A stretch of 64,000 bases of DNA from Sedimenticola selenatireducens DSM 17993 (lineage in GTDB: Bacteria; Pseudomonadota; Gammaproteobacteria; Chromatiales; Chromatiaceae): assembly GCF_000428045.1 (NCBI RefSeq), contig NZ_KE386614.1:10066-74065 (forward strand), given 5' to 3'. Below are positions 17,697-26,383 of the stretch, in pieces. The stretch's first letter is position 1. Every line of letters begins with the position of its first letter. The position numbers and the translations under genes were made by a program. A model generated the notes under the pieces. It saw only the letters and a list, made by a program, of their open reading frames with translations, made no database searches and had not been told where the DNA came from.

Positions 17697-19919
17697 ATGA
17701 AGAGTCGAGCCGAACTCCTGGAGTCCCAATTCTCCGGGGCAGTGCTGCGGGGAGATCTGCCTGCACCGGTGGCGACTCTGCAGCCTTCCGATGTTGGACT
17801 GACGCCAACGGATCTGGTAGACCTGTTCGAGAGCCAGCTGATGAGCCGGCATCTTGACTACCAGTCACGCCGGCTGCGTGCCAGAAATGAGAGCTTCTAT
17901 ACCATCGGCAGTGCCGGCCATGAGGGCAATGCGGTACTCGGCAAACTGTTCCGAATTACCGATATGGCGTTTCTGCATTACCGCAGTGGTGCTCTGCTGA
18001 TCCAGCGCAGCAAACAGCGGCCCGGTGAGACACCGCTGTATGACATGCTGCTCTCCTTTGCCGCCTCGCGGGAAGACCCGATTTCCGGCGGACGACACAA
18101 GGTACTGGGCAGCAAGACCCTGCTGGTGCCGCCCCAGACCAGTACCATCGCCTCCCATCTGCCCAAAGCGATGGGAGCGGCCCATGCCCTGGGTCTGGCG
18201 CGGGTTCTGGAACCGGACGGTCCGGCCCTACCGAGGGACAGTGTCATTCTGTGCAACTTCGGGGATGCCTCGGCCAATCACTCCACCGCCCAGGGGGCGA
18301 TCAATGCGGCGGGCTGGGCGGCCTACCAGAACTCACCCATGCCGATCGTGTTTGTCTGTGAGGATAACGGCATCGGCATCTCCACCAGCACCCCCAAGGG
18401 TTGGATTCACGCCAGCTTTTGCGGACGTGCCGGTCTGCACTATCTCTATTGTGACGGTACAGATCTGCTGGACACCGCCCGGGGTGTGCGGGCAGCCGTG
18501 GATTATGCGCGCCGTTTCCGCAAACCGGTGTTTCTGCATATGCGGGTGATTCGTCTGCTGGGACATGCCGGCTCGGATACCGAAACAGGCTATCGCACGC
18601 TGCAACAGGTGGAGGCGGATGAGCGGCAGGACCCGCTGCTGCACTCGGCCCGGATCCTGCTGGAGCAGGGCATCCTCGGTGCCGAGGAGGTCTGTGCCCT
18701 CAACGAACAGATTGCCCGGCGGGTGGCTCGCGTCGCAGAGCACGCAATCCTGCGGCCCAAACTGCAGAGTGCTGCGGAGGTGATGGCATCCATCGCTCCG
18801 CTGCACCAGGCATTCCCCCCGGTCCCGCCGGCCGATGCCGCAGCCCGCGAGGCGATGCTGGGCCAGGAGCGGCGCCAGTTGCACAAGCCGCAGAATATGG
18901 CTCGGCTGATCAATCTGGCGCTGGCCGATATTCTGCTCCAGTACCGCTACAGCGTGGTGTGTGGTGAGGATGTGGGCAGGAAGGGGGGCGTCTACAGCGT
19001 CACTACCGGACTTCTGGAGAAGTTTGGTCCACACCGGGTGATCAACACCCTGCTGGATGAGCAGAGCATCCTCGGGCTGGCCATCGGCCTTGGCCAGCTC
19101 GGTTATCTGCCGATACCGGAGATCCAGTTTCTCGCCTATGTACACAATGCCGAGGATCAGATTCGCGGTGAGGCGGCGACTCTCTCATTCTTTTCCAACG
19201 GCCAGTTCAGTAATCCGATGGTGGTACGGATCGCCGGCCTGGCCTACCAAAAGGGATTTGGCGGTCACTTCCATAATGACAACTCGCTGGCGCTGTTCCG
19301 GGATATTCCCGGCCTGGTGATTGCCTGCCCTTCGAATGGCGCGGATGCGGTGCAGATGCTGCGCAGCTGCGTGGCACTGGCGCGGGAGCAGCGCCGCGTG
19401 GTGATCTTCATTGAGCCGATAGCTCTCTACATGACCCGGGATCTGTACCAGTCCGGTGATGAGCTCTGGACCGCCGAGTATGCAGCGCCCGGCGAAGGGA
19501 TGCCGATCGCCGTGGGTGAGTTTGGCTGCCACGGCAACGGCACGGATCTCTGTATCATCAGTTATGGCAACGGCTACTATCTCTCCCGGCAGGCGGCCCA
19601 TGAGCTGACTCAGGGCCACGGGATTGACCTGCGGGTGATTGATCTGCGCTGGCTGGCGCCGCTGGACGAGGCGGCGCTAATCGAGATGGTTGCGCCCTGC
19701 AGGCGGGTGCTGGTGGTGGATGAGTGTCGTCGCACCGGCTCCATCAGTGAGGCTGTTGTCACCCTGTTGACCGAGCGCGCACCGGGACGGCACCTGATCG
19801 CCCGGGTGACTGCCGAGGACAGTTTTATCCCGCTGGCCGAGGCGGCCCATCTGGTGTTGCCGGATAAACAGCAGATCATTGAGGCCGCACGTGCGCTGAT
19901 CGACGGGGCGCCGATATGA
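17697..19919 (+). CDS. 2-oxoacid dehydrogenase E1, fused alpha and beta subunits
   Basis: Thiamine-diphosphate enzyme of 740 residues that decarboxylates a 2-oxoacid and acylates lipoyl-E2. The alpha part (about 1-370) has the TPP motif GDASANHST...CEDNGIGIS and the loop RLLGHAGSDTETGY. The beta part (about 400-740) has VVCGEDVGRKGGVY, LLDEQSILGLAIG with the catalytic Glu, and PEIQFLAYVHNAEDQIRGEAA. Fusion of alpha and beta is unusual, and no E2 or E3 is near. The next gene overlaps by 4 bases, so the two are coupled. A branched-chain oxoacid substrate is the usual annotation for this type but is not proven by sequence. Confidence 0.85.
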   Translation: MKSRAELLESQFSGAVLRGDLPAPVATLQPSDVGLTPTDLVDLFESQLMSRHLDYQSRRLRARNESFYTIGSAGHEGNAVLGKLFRITDMAFLHYRSGALLIQRSKQRPGETPLYDMLLSFAASREDPISGGRHKVLGSKTLLVPPQTSTIASHLPKAMGAAHALGLARVLEPDGPALPRDSVILCNFGDASANHSTAQGAINAAGWAAYQNSPMPIVFVCEDNGIGISTSTPKGWIHASFCGRAGLHYLYCDGTDLLDTARGVRAAVDYARRFRKPVFLHMRVIRLLGHAGSDTETGYRTLQQVEADERQDPLLHSARILLEQGILGAEEVCALNEQIARRVARVAEHAILRPKLQSAAEVMASIAPLHQAFPPVPPADAAAREAMLGQERRQLHKPQNMARLINLALADILLQYRYSVVCGEDVGRKGGVYSVTTGLLEKFGPHRVINTLLDEQSILGLAIGLGQLGYLPIPEIQFLAYVHNAEDQIRGEAATLSFFSNGQFSNPMVVRIAGLAYQKGFGGHFHNDNSLALFRDIPGLVIACPSNGADAVQMLRSCVALAREQRRVVIFIEPIALYMTRDLYQSGDELWTAEYAAPGEGMPIAVGEFGCHGNGTDLCIISYGNGYYLSRQAAHELTQGHGIDLRVIDLRWLAPLDEAALIEMVAPCRRVLVVDECRRTGSISEAVVTLLTERAPGRHLIARVTAEDSFIPLAEAAHLVLPDKQQIIEAARALIDGAPI

Positions 19920-20959
19920 AGCAGACTGCCGTGGTGATCTGCCCGGGGCGTGGCAGCTACAACCGGGAAGAGCTGGGTTATCTGGCGAGGTATCATGCGG
20001 ATAAGTCAGCGTTCCTCGCTGGGATTGATGCGTATCGCCGGCAGCGGGGACAGATGGCGGTTAGTGAACTGGACGGATTCTCCCGCTATTCGCCCAGTCA
20101 GCATGGCGCTGGTGAGAACGCCTCGGCGCTGATCTACGCCTGTGCTCTGGCCGATTTTACCGATATTGACCGGGAACATTACGAGATAGTCGCGGTTACC
20201 GGTAACTCCATGGGTTGGTATCTGGCCCTGGCGGCGGCCGGCGCGCTCGACCAACAGGCGGCCATCGCCCTGGTCAACACCATGGGATCGATGATGCGGG
20301 ATGGCCTGATCGGCGGGCAACTGGTCTATCCGGTGGTGGATGAAAACTGGCGACCTGATTCCGCGGCTAAAGCGAACCTTGCCGCGCAGATGGAACGGGT
20401 CAACCGGCTACCCGGCTGCCAGGCCTATCTCTCCATTGATCTGGGAGGACTCTGGGTGATCGGTGCCAATACGGCGGCTATCGACGCGCTCAAGAGCTCC
20501 CTGCCGCCCATCGATGATCGCTATCCCATGCTGCTGGCCAAGCATGCGGCCTTCCATACCCCGTTGCTCCAGTCGGTAGCGCAAAAGGCTCGGGAGCTGT
20601 TGTCCCCCGATCTGTTTGGGCGGCCCGGGTTGCCCCTGATCGACGGCCGGGGGCATATCTGGCAGCCCCTGGCGACCGATACCCTGGCACTGTATGAATA
20701 CACTCTGGGCCATCAGGTGGTGGCCCCGTTTGATTTCTCTGCCGCGGTCGAGGTGGCGATCAAGGAGTTTGCCCCGGACCGGCTGATCCTGCTTGGACCG
20801 GGCAGCAGCCTGGGAGCGCCCGTCGGTCAGGCGTTGATAAGGCACCGCTGGCTGGGGCTGGAGGACAAGCCGGGATTCAAGCGGCGCCAGGCGGATGATC
20901 CTTTCCTGCTGGCGATGGGTCAGGAGGATCAAAGGTCACGGGTGGTGCGCCAAGGATGA
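19916..20959 (+). CDS. FabD-like acyltransferase (ACP S-malonyltransferase type)
   Basis: Protein of 347 residues resembling malonyl-CoA:ACP transacylase. It has an N-terminal VVICPGRGSYNREELG in place of the FabD FPGQGSQ. The nucleophile motif is VTGNSMGWYLALAAAG (GxSxG with Ser), and KHAAFHTPLLQ holds the probable catalytic His. It is translationally coupled to the fused E1, suggesting it acts on the acyl product or on a linked carrier. It differs enough from housekeeping FabD that the acyl donor is uncertain, and no ACP gene is adjacent. Confidence 0.75.
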   Translation: MKQTAVVICPGRGSYNREELGYLARYHADKSAFLAGIDAYRRQRGQMAVSELDGFSRYSPSQHGAGENASALIYACALADFTDIDREHYEIVAVTGNSMGWYLALAAAGALDQQAAIALVNTMGSMMRDGLIGGQLVYPVVDENWRPDSAAKANLAAQMERVNRLPGCQAYLSIDLGGLWVIGANTAAIDALKSSLPPIDDRYPMLLAKHAAFHTPLLQSVAQKARELLSPDLFGRPGLPLIDGRGHIWQPLATDTLALYEYTLGHQVVAPFDFSAAVEVAIKEFAPDRLILLGPGSSLGAPVGQALIRHRWLGLEDKPGFKRRQADDPFLLAMGQEDQRSRVVRQG

Positions 20960-20975
20960 AAGGCCTTCTTGTCAA

Positions 20976-20995
20976 TGCCCCGCATAAGCGGGGCA
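20976..20995. terminator. Hairpin between convergent genes
   Basis: TGCCCCGC-ATAA-GCGGGGCA is a perfect 8-bp stem between the acyltransferase gene and the DsrE gene. No T-tract follows on either strand, so termination efficiency is uncertain. Confidence 0.5.
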
Positions 20996-21012
20996 AACAG
21001 CCGGTCTGACTA

Positions 21013-21450
21013 TCAGGGCCTTACATAGGCGTAGCCCCGCTCCTGCAGTTCCATCAGCCGCAGCACGCCGGCCTCCACCACAGTGACACCTTCCAGCAAT
21101 GCCGGCATTTTACCGGTCTTCTTTTCTATCCCTATCATGGTGTTGCCGCAGGCACTGAACTGGATATCCTGCATGGCCAGGCTGGTAATCCGCTGGCCCT
21201 CCTTGGAGTTGCTGGTGAGCATGCCGAGACCGGGACCGTAGGCGATGATCTCGATCTGCACATTATCCTGGCCCAGCGCCTTCTGCAGATTGACGGCGTT
21301 GTTCAGGGCAATGGTCTGGGTGCGGGGGTCATCGGTACTGACCTGGATTACCACCTTGTGCGGGGCGCCTTCTGCCGCCAGCAGGGTCTGTCCGGTGAAC
21401 AGGCCGAAAAATAGCAGCAGGGCCATCAGGCTGTGGTTGATTGTTTTCAT
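21013..21450 (-). CDS. Secreted DsrE-family protein
   Basis: Protein of 145 residues with a signal peptide (MKTINHSLMALLLFFGLFTGQTLL, then AAEGAPHK), so it is probably periplasmic. The rest is a DsrE/DsrF-like fold: VVIQVSTDDPRTQTIALNNAVNL, IEIIAYGPGLGML and the only cysteine in FSACGNT (Cys101). It is homologous to the C-terminal half of the upstream anti-sigma protein; both keep the cysteine 45 residues from the end and finish GxAYxR/K. GAGAGGAT precedes the ATG. Third gene after the ECF sigma factor and its anti-sigma. A sulfur carrier or sensor role is inference. Confidence 0.8.
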   Translation of the reverse strand: MKTINHSLMALLLFFGLFTGQTLLAAEGAPHKVVIQVSTDDPRTQTIALNNAVNLQKALGQDNVQIEIIAYGPGLGMLTSNSKEGQRITSLAMQDIQFSACGNTMIGIEKKTGKMPALLEGVTVVEAGVLRLMELQERGYAYVRP

Positions 21451-21545
21451 TGATTATCCTCTCTTTGGTTTGATGCCTGCAGCAGCGGTTTTTTTTGATA
21501 TCGGCCGCTTTGTTGCAGATGGGTTGCAAGGATCTGATTCACTGT

Positions 21546-22265
21546 TCAGACCTTGATATAGGCCCAGCCGGTCTGCTGGCGCCGGGTGATATAGGAGACC
21601 CCGGAGCGGATGATCACCGCCTCGGGCAGTATCTGGATCTGCTCACCGGTCGCTTTGGTCAGGCGTTCCAGGGTGCTGCCGCAGGCCGCAAAGACCAGGT
21701 TCGGGTAGGTCTCACTCAGTTGGCGGATACGCTCAGGGAAGGGCGAACGATTCCGTTGCATCAGACGCAATCCCTGGTTATTGGCCACCACCTCGAGACG
21801 CAGCGGTCTGCCGCTGGCACGATGCTCCTTCAGTACCAGTTCCACCTGGTCCAGCAGCAGGGCGGCATCATCCCGGTTGTCACTGCTGATATGGAATACC
21901 ACCCGGGTCTGGGCTTGCTGCATCCGGTCCAGCGAGGCCAGTGGTTTCTGTGCCGATGTCGCCCCGGAGGGTGCCTGGTCAGTCATGCTGTGAACGGCAA
22001 ACAGGGAGAGCGCGCCCATTGCTGCCGCTGCCAGGTAGCGGGTGAAGCCCCCGCCGGTCCAGGCACGGGTCTGCTGGCGGGATGGCTGCCCGGTGAGTGG
22101 GTAGGCTGCACGGGTGAGTGCCTTCAGGTACTGCAGCTGTACGAGACGGCTGCGCAGGGGATCTGAGTCAGCCGCAGCCTGCAGTATCTCAAGCTGCTCG
22201 GCCTGGGACAGCTCATGATCAATAAAGGCATTCAGCTGTTCATCACTGAAGTGAAGTTCACTCAT
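21546..22265 (-). CDS. Anti-sigma factor fused to a DsrE-like domain
   Basis: Protein of 239 residues with three parts. Residues 1-70 (SDEQLNAFIDHELSQAEQLEIL) look like an anti-sigma domain but lack the HxxxCxxC zinc site. A single transmembrane helix follows (YLAAAAMGALSLFAVHSM). From about 115 to the end there is a DsrE-like domain with the only cysteine at 195 in FAACGST. The topology predicts a cytoplasmic anti-sigma domain and a periplasmic DsrE domain. It overlaps the sigma gene by 4 bases and precedes the homologous secreted DsrE protein. Function is inferred from architecture. Confidence 0.75.
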   Translation of the reverse strand: MSELHFSDEQLNAFIDHELSQAEQLEILQAAADSDPLRSRLVQLQYLKALTRAAYPLTGQPSRQQTRAWTGGGFTRYLAAAAMGALSLFAVHSMTDQAPSGATSAQKPLASLDRMQQAQTRVVFHISSDNRDDAALLLDQVELVLKEHRASGRPLRLEVVANNQGLRLMQRNRSPFPERIRQLSETYPNLVFAACGSTLERLTKATGEQIQILPEAVIIRSGVSYITRRQQTGWAYIKV

Positions 22266-22807
22266 TTCACACGCTCCAGGAATGGCCGGTTGCCGGGCTT
22301 ATTGCCGTGGGCAGGCGTTATCAGTTGTTTCAGGTTCTGCCTGGCTCGGCTTAGTCGGCTCATTACGGTGCCGACCGGGATGTCCAGAATATCGGCCACT
22401 TCGGTATAGCTGCAGGCCTCCAGATCAACCAGCATCAGCACCTCGCGCTGATCCGGCGTCAGTCGGCCGATGGCCTGTCGTACCTGGTTGGTGGTCTGTT
22501 GTTGCGCAAGCTGTTCATCGGCGCTGGAAAGGGATTGATCGATACACTCTTCGAATTGATCGGCCGGTTTATGACGTCGGCAGTGATCCCGGAAACAGTT
22601 GGCCAGTATGGAAAAGACCCACCGCTCCAGCGCCTTGTCATCCTTGAGTGTATCCAGTCGGGAGAGGGCCCGGGCCAGCGCTTCCTGTGACAGATCTTCC
22701 GCCAGGCTCTGCTCACCGCACCAGGCCAGCGCCAGCCGCCGGAGCCGGGGACTCAGTGCCGCCAGGCGCTGTCGGTTTTTACTCGCTGTACGCCATGTGG
22801 TGAACAT
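22262..22807 (-). CDS. ECF-type RNA polymerase sigma factor
   Basis: Sigma factor of 181 residues with region 2 (AEDLSQEALARALSRLDTLKDDKALERWVFSILANCFRDHCRR) and region 4 (LTPDQREVLMLVDLEACSYTEVADILDIPVGTVMSRLSRAR), separated by an acidic linker and without regions 1 or 3. It is followed by its probable anti-sigma factor with an ATGA overlap. A GGAATAAA...CGTCCTA element 33-61 bases upstream looks like the self-recognised promoter. Its target genes beyond this operon are unknown. Confidence 0.9.
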   Translation of the reverse strand: MFTTWRTASKNRQRLAALSPRLRRLALAWCGEQSLAEDLSQEALARALSRLDTLKDDKALERWVFSILANCFRDHCRRHKPADQFEECIDQSLSSADEQLAQQQTTNQVRQAIGRLTPDQREVLMLVDLEACSYTEVADILDIPVGTVMSRLSRARQNLKQLITPAHGNKPGNRPFLERVK

Positions 22808-22839
22808 GAAGCCTGGTCCCTTTTTTTCGCCATTGTGGG

Positions 22840-22868
22840 TAGGACGCGGTAGCCGGTGGATTTATTCC
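22840..22868 (-). promoter_or_regulatory. Candidate ECF-dependent promoter of the sigma operon
   Basis: On the minus strand GGAATAAA (22861-22868) is separated by 14 bases from CGTCCTA (22840-22846). A GGAAT-type -35 and a CGTC-type -10 are characteristic of ECF promoters, and the position fits autoregulation of the sigma gene at 22807. I saw no second copy of the exact GGAATAAA element in the window. Confidence 0.5.
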
Positions 22869-22965
22869 ATGTTTTTCAGGACGCTGAAAATCCCAACAGT
22901 TGCCGGCCATTGAGGCGGAGATTGTTGGCATAACCTGTGCGTTGCTACGGGCCCGCGCCCGAGGG

Positions 22966-25086
22966 CTACTCCCGGAACCGCTTGAACGAGCCAACGGCGC
23001 CATCGAACTGCTGACTCCCGTCGCCCGCGGCCGCTTCACCGCGGGCCAGCGCGCGCTCGAATGCTTCGAAGTCGTGGATCGGTGCCTCGCAGTGGGAGCC
23101 GTGACAGAGATAGGCGATGCAGCCGTCGCCCGCCGACTTGATGCCCAGTGCCTCCGGCAGATCGCTGGCCGAGCTGGGTATGGCGAAGCTGATCCGGCGT
23201 GGGGCATAGTGCTGATTCGCCCGCTTGAACCAGGGTTGCAAGGCCGCCTCATCGCCGCGCAGGATAATCACCTCGGTGGGGTTGATCAGCTCATCCAGCG
23301 CCTTGAGCATGGTGCAGTAGGCGTGGGGGATCTGTTTCAGGTGCTCCCAGGTGCAGTGCAGGGTGCGCTCGGCTGCATGCAGGTAATGCGTCTCGCCCAG
23401 CAGGTGGCCGAGACGGGTCAACACGGACGCGGCAACACCGTTGCCGGCCGGAATCGATTCATCGCCAAATGGCTTGGGACGGTAGATCAGCGTCTCATGG
23501 TCATTAGAGGTGAAGAAGAAGCCACCTTGTTGCTTGTCTTCAAACCGCTCCAGCATGATATCGGTAAGTTCGGTGGCGAATGCCAGCAGCCGGCTGTCCC
23601 ACTGAGCCTGCAACAGCTCCAGCAGGGCGTCGATCAGGTTGGCGTAATCATCCAGATAACCGTTCAGATTGGCCTGGCCATCCTTGCAGGAGACCAGCAG
23701 GTGCCGGTCGCGCCACAACTGCTGCTGAATGAATTCCACCGCCCGGCGGGCCGAGTTGATCAGCGTCGGCTCGTCCAGCAGCCGTCCGGCCCGCGCCAGC
23801 CCTTTGATCATCAGGGCGTTCCAGGTGGTGAGGATCTTCTCGTCACGCCCGGGGCGTACCCGTTTTTCCCGCTGTTTGAGCAGTTTCTGGCGCGCCTGCT
23901 CCAGTAGCTGACGCGCCTGCTCCGAGCTGCTGCCCAGTTCGCTGTTCAAGGTGGCGACATCGGTATAGCCGTGCAGATGCCACAGGCCTTCAAAATTAGG
24001 CTCCTGGTCCAGGCCGTAATAGCGGCTGAAATGACGGTATTCATTCTCGCTCAGCAGCTGCTTGATTTCGCTCCGGTCCCAGGCGTAGAAGCGTCCTTCA
24101 TGGCCCTCGCTGTCGGCGTCCAGGGAGGAGTAAAAGCCCCCCGCGGGGGATTGCATCTCGGTCATCACCCAGCGGGCGGTGTTCAGCGCCGTCTCCCGGA
24201 ATAGCGGTTTGCCGGTGGCCTGCCAGAGGTCGGTATAGAGGCTGAGCAGTGGCCCGTTGTCATACAGCATCTTCTCGAAGTGGGGGATCATCCATCGGCT
24301 GTCCACCGAGTAGCGGCAGAAACCGCCGGCGAGCTGGTCGTTGATGCCGCCGAGTGCCATTCGGGTCAGGGTAAAGTCCACCATGTAGAGAGAGCGGGGA
24401 TCGCTGGTGCCGGTGGCCGCCCAGTGCCTGAGCAACTGCTCCAGGCTGCTGGGGTGGGGAAACTTCGGTGCGTTGCCAAAGCCGCCGTAGCTCTCGTCAA
24501 AACTGCTGGCCAACTGCTGGCGGGCGGTCTCCAGTGGTGCCGAATCGAGTGGCACGGCCTTGCCGGGAGCAATCGGATCGAGTTGATTGATGGCGCGGAT
24601 CAGTGCCTTGTTCTGTGCCTGGATATCTTCCCGTTGTTGATGATAGGCGTTGGCGATGTTGTGCAGGATCTCGCTGAACGACGGCATGCCCTGGCGTGGC
24701 TCCCGAGGGAAGTAAGTACCGGCAAAGAATGGTGTCTGGTCATCCGGGGTCAGGAACACCGTGAGCGGCCAGCCGCCGGGACGCTGGGCCAGCAATTGAT
24801 GGGCTGACTGATAGACCCGGTCCAGGTCGGGCCGCTCCTCCCGGTCCACCTTGATGTTGACGAACAGCCGGTTCATCACCTCGGCGGTGGCATCGTCCTC
24901 AAAGGATTCATGGGCCATCACATGGCACCAGTGGCAGGCGGAGTAGCCGATGGAGAGCAGGATCGGTTTGTCCTCCTGGTGGGCTTTTTTCAGCGCCTCC
25001 TCGCCCCAGGGGTACCACTCCACCGGGTTGTCGGCATGTTGTTGCAGATAGGGGCTGGTGCAATCGCTCAGACGGTTTGCAGGCAT
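22966..25086 (-). CDS. DUF255 thioredoxin-like protein (YyaL/SSP411 family)
   Basis: Cytoplasmic protein of 706 residues, no signal peptide. The N-terminal 160 residues form the DUF255 thioredoxin-like domain with [16 protein letters not shown], the family CxxC-type motif, and [14 protein letters not shown]. The remainder is an alpha/alpha-barrel like N-acylglucosamine epimerases ([31 protein letters not shown]). The family is widespread, including in eukaryotes, and its reaction is not established. It appears to be a single-gene unit. Confidence 0.88.
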   Translation of the reverse strand: MPANRLSDCTSPYLQQHADNPVEWYPWGEEALKKAHQEDKPILLSIGYSACHWCHVMAHESFEDDATAEVMNRLFVNIKVDREERPDLDRVYQSAHQLLAQRPGGWPLTVFLTPDDQTPFFAGTYFPREPRQGMPSFSEILHNIANAYHQQREDIQAQNKALIRAINQLDPIAPGKAVPLDSAPLETARQQLASSFDESYGGFGNAPKFPHPSSLEQLLRHWAATGTSDPRSLYMVDFTLTRMALGGINDQLAGGFCRYSVDSRWMIPHFEKMLYDNGPLLSLYTDLWQATGKPLFRETALNTARWVMTEMQSPAGGFYSSLDADSEGHEGRFYAWDRSEIKQLLSENEYRHFSRYYGLDQEPNFEGLWHLHGYTDVATLNSELGSSSEQARQLLEQARQKLLKQREKRVRPGRDEKILTTWNALMIKGLARAGRLLDEPTLINSARRAVEFIQQQLWRDRHLLVSCKDGQANLNGYLDDYANLIDALLELLQAQWDSRLLAFATELTDIMLERFEDKQQGGFFFTSNDHETLIYRPKPFGDESIPAGNGVAASVLTRLGHLLGETHYLHAAERTLHCTWEHLKQIPHAYCTMLKALDELINPTEVIILRGDEAALQPWFKRANQHYAPRRISFAIPSSASDLPEALGIKSAGDGCIAYLCHGSHCEAPIHDFEAFERALARGEAAAGDGSQQFDGAVGSFKRFRE

Positions 25087-25237
25087 GTGATTTCCTGTAG
25101 TGCTCTGTTTTGCGCAGATGGCGGGTTTGGCTGAAACATTCGCGAATGTTTTCAGGGATCATGACAGAAACTATAGCTGCATCAACGGGCAATTCCCGAT
25201 GGAATTGCCCGGTTGCCATGGGCCACCGGGAAATCCT

Positions 25238-25299
25238 TCGCGGCTGAAGCCGCTCCTACGGCGATCCTGTACCGTTGTAGGAGCCGCTTTAGCTGCGAC
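25238..25299. repeat. REP-like inverted repeat overlapping the metA stop
   Basis: TCGCGGCTGAAGCCGCTCCTAC (25238-25259) faces GTAGGAGCCGCTTTAGCTGCGAC (25277-25299). These are the GTAGGAGCGGCTT-type palindromic units also present at 42479-42606. The right arm supplies the metA stop codon and last codons. It may act as a 3' mRNA stabiliser or transcription block. Confidence 0.65.
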
Positions 25300-26371
25300 C
25301 GATGCTCTTGAGATTGAGCGGATTGTCCGGGTTGATACCATCCATAAACGGCAGTCGCCGGTCGCTGTGGGTGATCTGGTAGACCAGGCCCATCCAGTTG
25401 CCCACAATTCCCTCGGCGGTATCGTGCCAGGTGTTGTCCAGATCCGCCGCGATCAGCGGTTCCGGGAACTCCGGGGGCTCGGTGCCATCCAGCAGGGCGC
25501 GTTCCAGATAGAGCTGATACTCATTGAAAATAGCCTGTACCCGTGGCATGAAGTAGTTGTCCGGAAACGGGGGGTAGCTTTTTCGTTTGCCGGCCGCAAA
25601 CAGCAGCACCTCGCGTTTGTACTCCTTGAGCAGGCTGATGGTTTCGTACTCCGGATGCCCCTGGAAATAGACCATGCGGAAGCCGTCCTTGCTGACCGCC
25701 AGATGTACTCCGGCTACTTCACTCTCGGCCAGGATGTGTAGGCCGGCATCTTCAAACTGCTGGCGTGATATCTCGTTGAAACGGGAGTGGGGTACGTCAA
25801 AGCGGGTATTGACGTCGTTCACCAGCGGATGGACCCGATCCATTACCCGGTGCGGGAAGACCCCCCAGCGCTTGAATCCCAGGGGTTTGCGTTTGGTGGC
25901 GTGGCGCGCCTCCAGCACCGCGTGGGTAGCCAGGCAGGAGCAGAGGGTTGAGGTGACATTTTCATAGGCCCACTCCACCACCCGCTCCAGCGGCTCCCAG
26001 AACGGCTCATCAGCGAGGTTGGGATGGACCGGGGTGGCACCGGTAATGATCAGGGCATCCAGGCCGTCCGCCTGGATCTTCTCCAGTGGCTCATAGTACT
26101 GGTCAATATGTTTGCGGGCCTTTTCCCCCCGGGGCAGCTCGTCCAGGGTAAAGGGGTGTACATAGAATTGGGCGATCGGATTGCTCTCGCCGATCAGCTG
26201 GAAGAATTGTCGCTCGGTGGGCTCCAGGGCGCCATCCGGCATCATGTTCAGCAGGCCGATGTGCAGCTCGCGGATATCCTGATGTTGCGCCCGGTCCGGC
26301 TCCAGTACGGTCTGGCCGGATTTTCTCAGACGCTCAAAGGTGGGCAGATTGTTGTGTGATACCAGTGGCAT
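25289..26371 (-). CDS. metA: Homoserine O-acyltransferase (MetA type)
   Basis: First committed enzyme of methionine synthesis, acylating homoserine. It has 360 residues, longer than E. coli MetA (309). NMMPDGALEPTERQFFQLIG, the nucleophile Cys in STLCSCLATHAVLEA, FDVPHSRFNEI and YFQGHPEYET with His and Glu are present. The substrate loop reads ITGATPVHPNLADEPFW instead of the enterobacterial GAPLG type, so the choice of succinyl or acetyl donor cannot be made by eye. The next gene upstream is a P-loop protein 12 bases away. Confidence 0.85.
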   Translation of the reverse strand: MPLVSHNNLPTFERLRKSGQTVLEPDRAQHQDIRELHIGLLNMMPDGALEPTERQFFQLIGESNPIAQFYVHPFTLDELPRGEKARKHIDQYYEPLEKIQADGLDALIITGATPVHPNLADEPFWEPLERVVEWAYENVTSTLCSCLATHAVLEARHATKRKPLGFKRWGVFPHRVMDRVHPLVNDVNTRFDVPHSRFNEISRQQFEDAGLHILAESEVAGVHLAVSKDGFRMVYFQGHPEYETISLLKEYKREVLLFAAGKRKSYPPFPDNYFMPRVQAIFNEYQLYLERALLDGTEPPEFPEPLIAADLDNTWHDTAEGIVGNWMGLVYQITHSDRRLPFMDGINPDNPLNLKSIGRS

Positions 26372-26383
26372 GACGGCTCCGGG

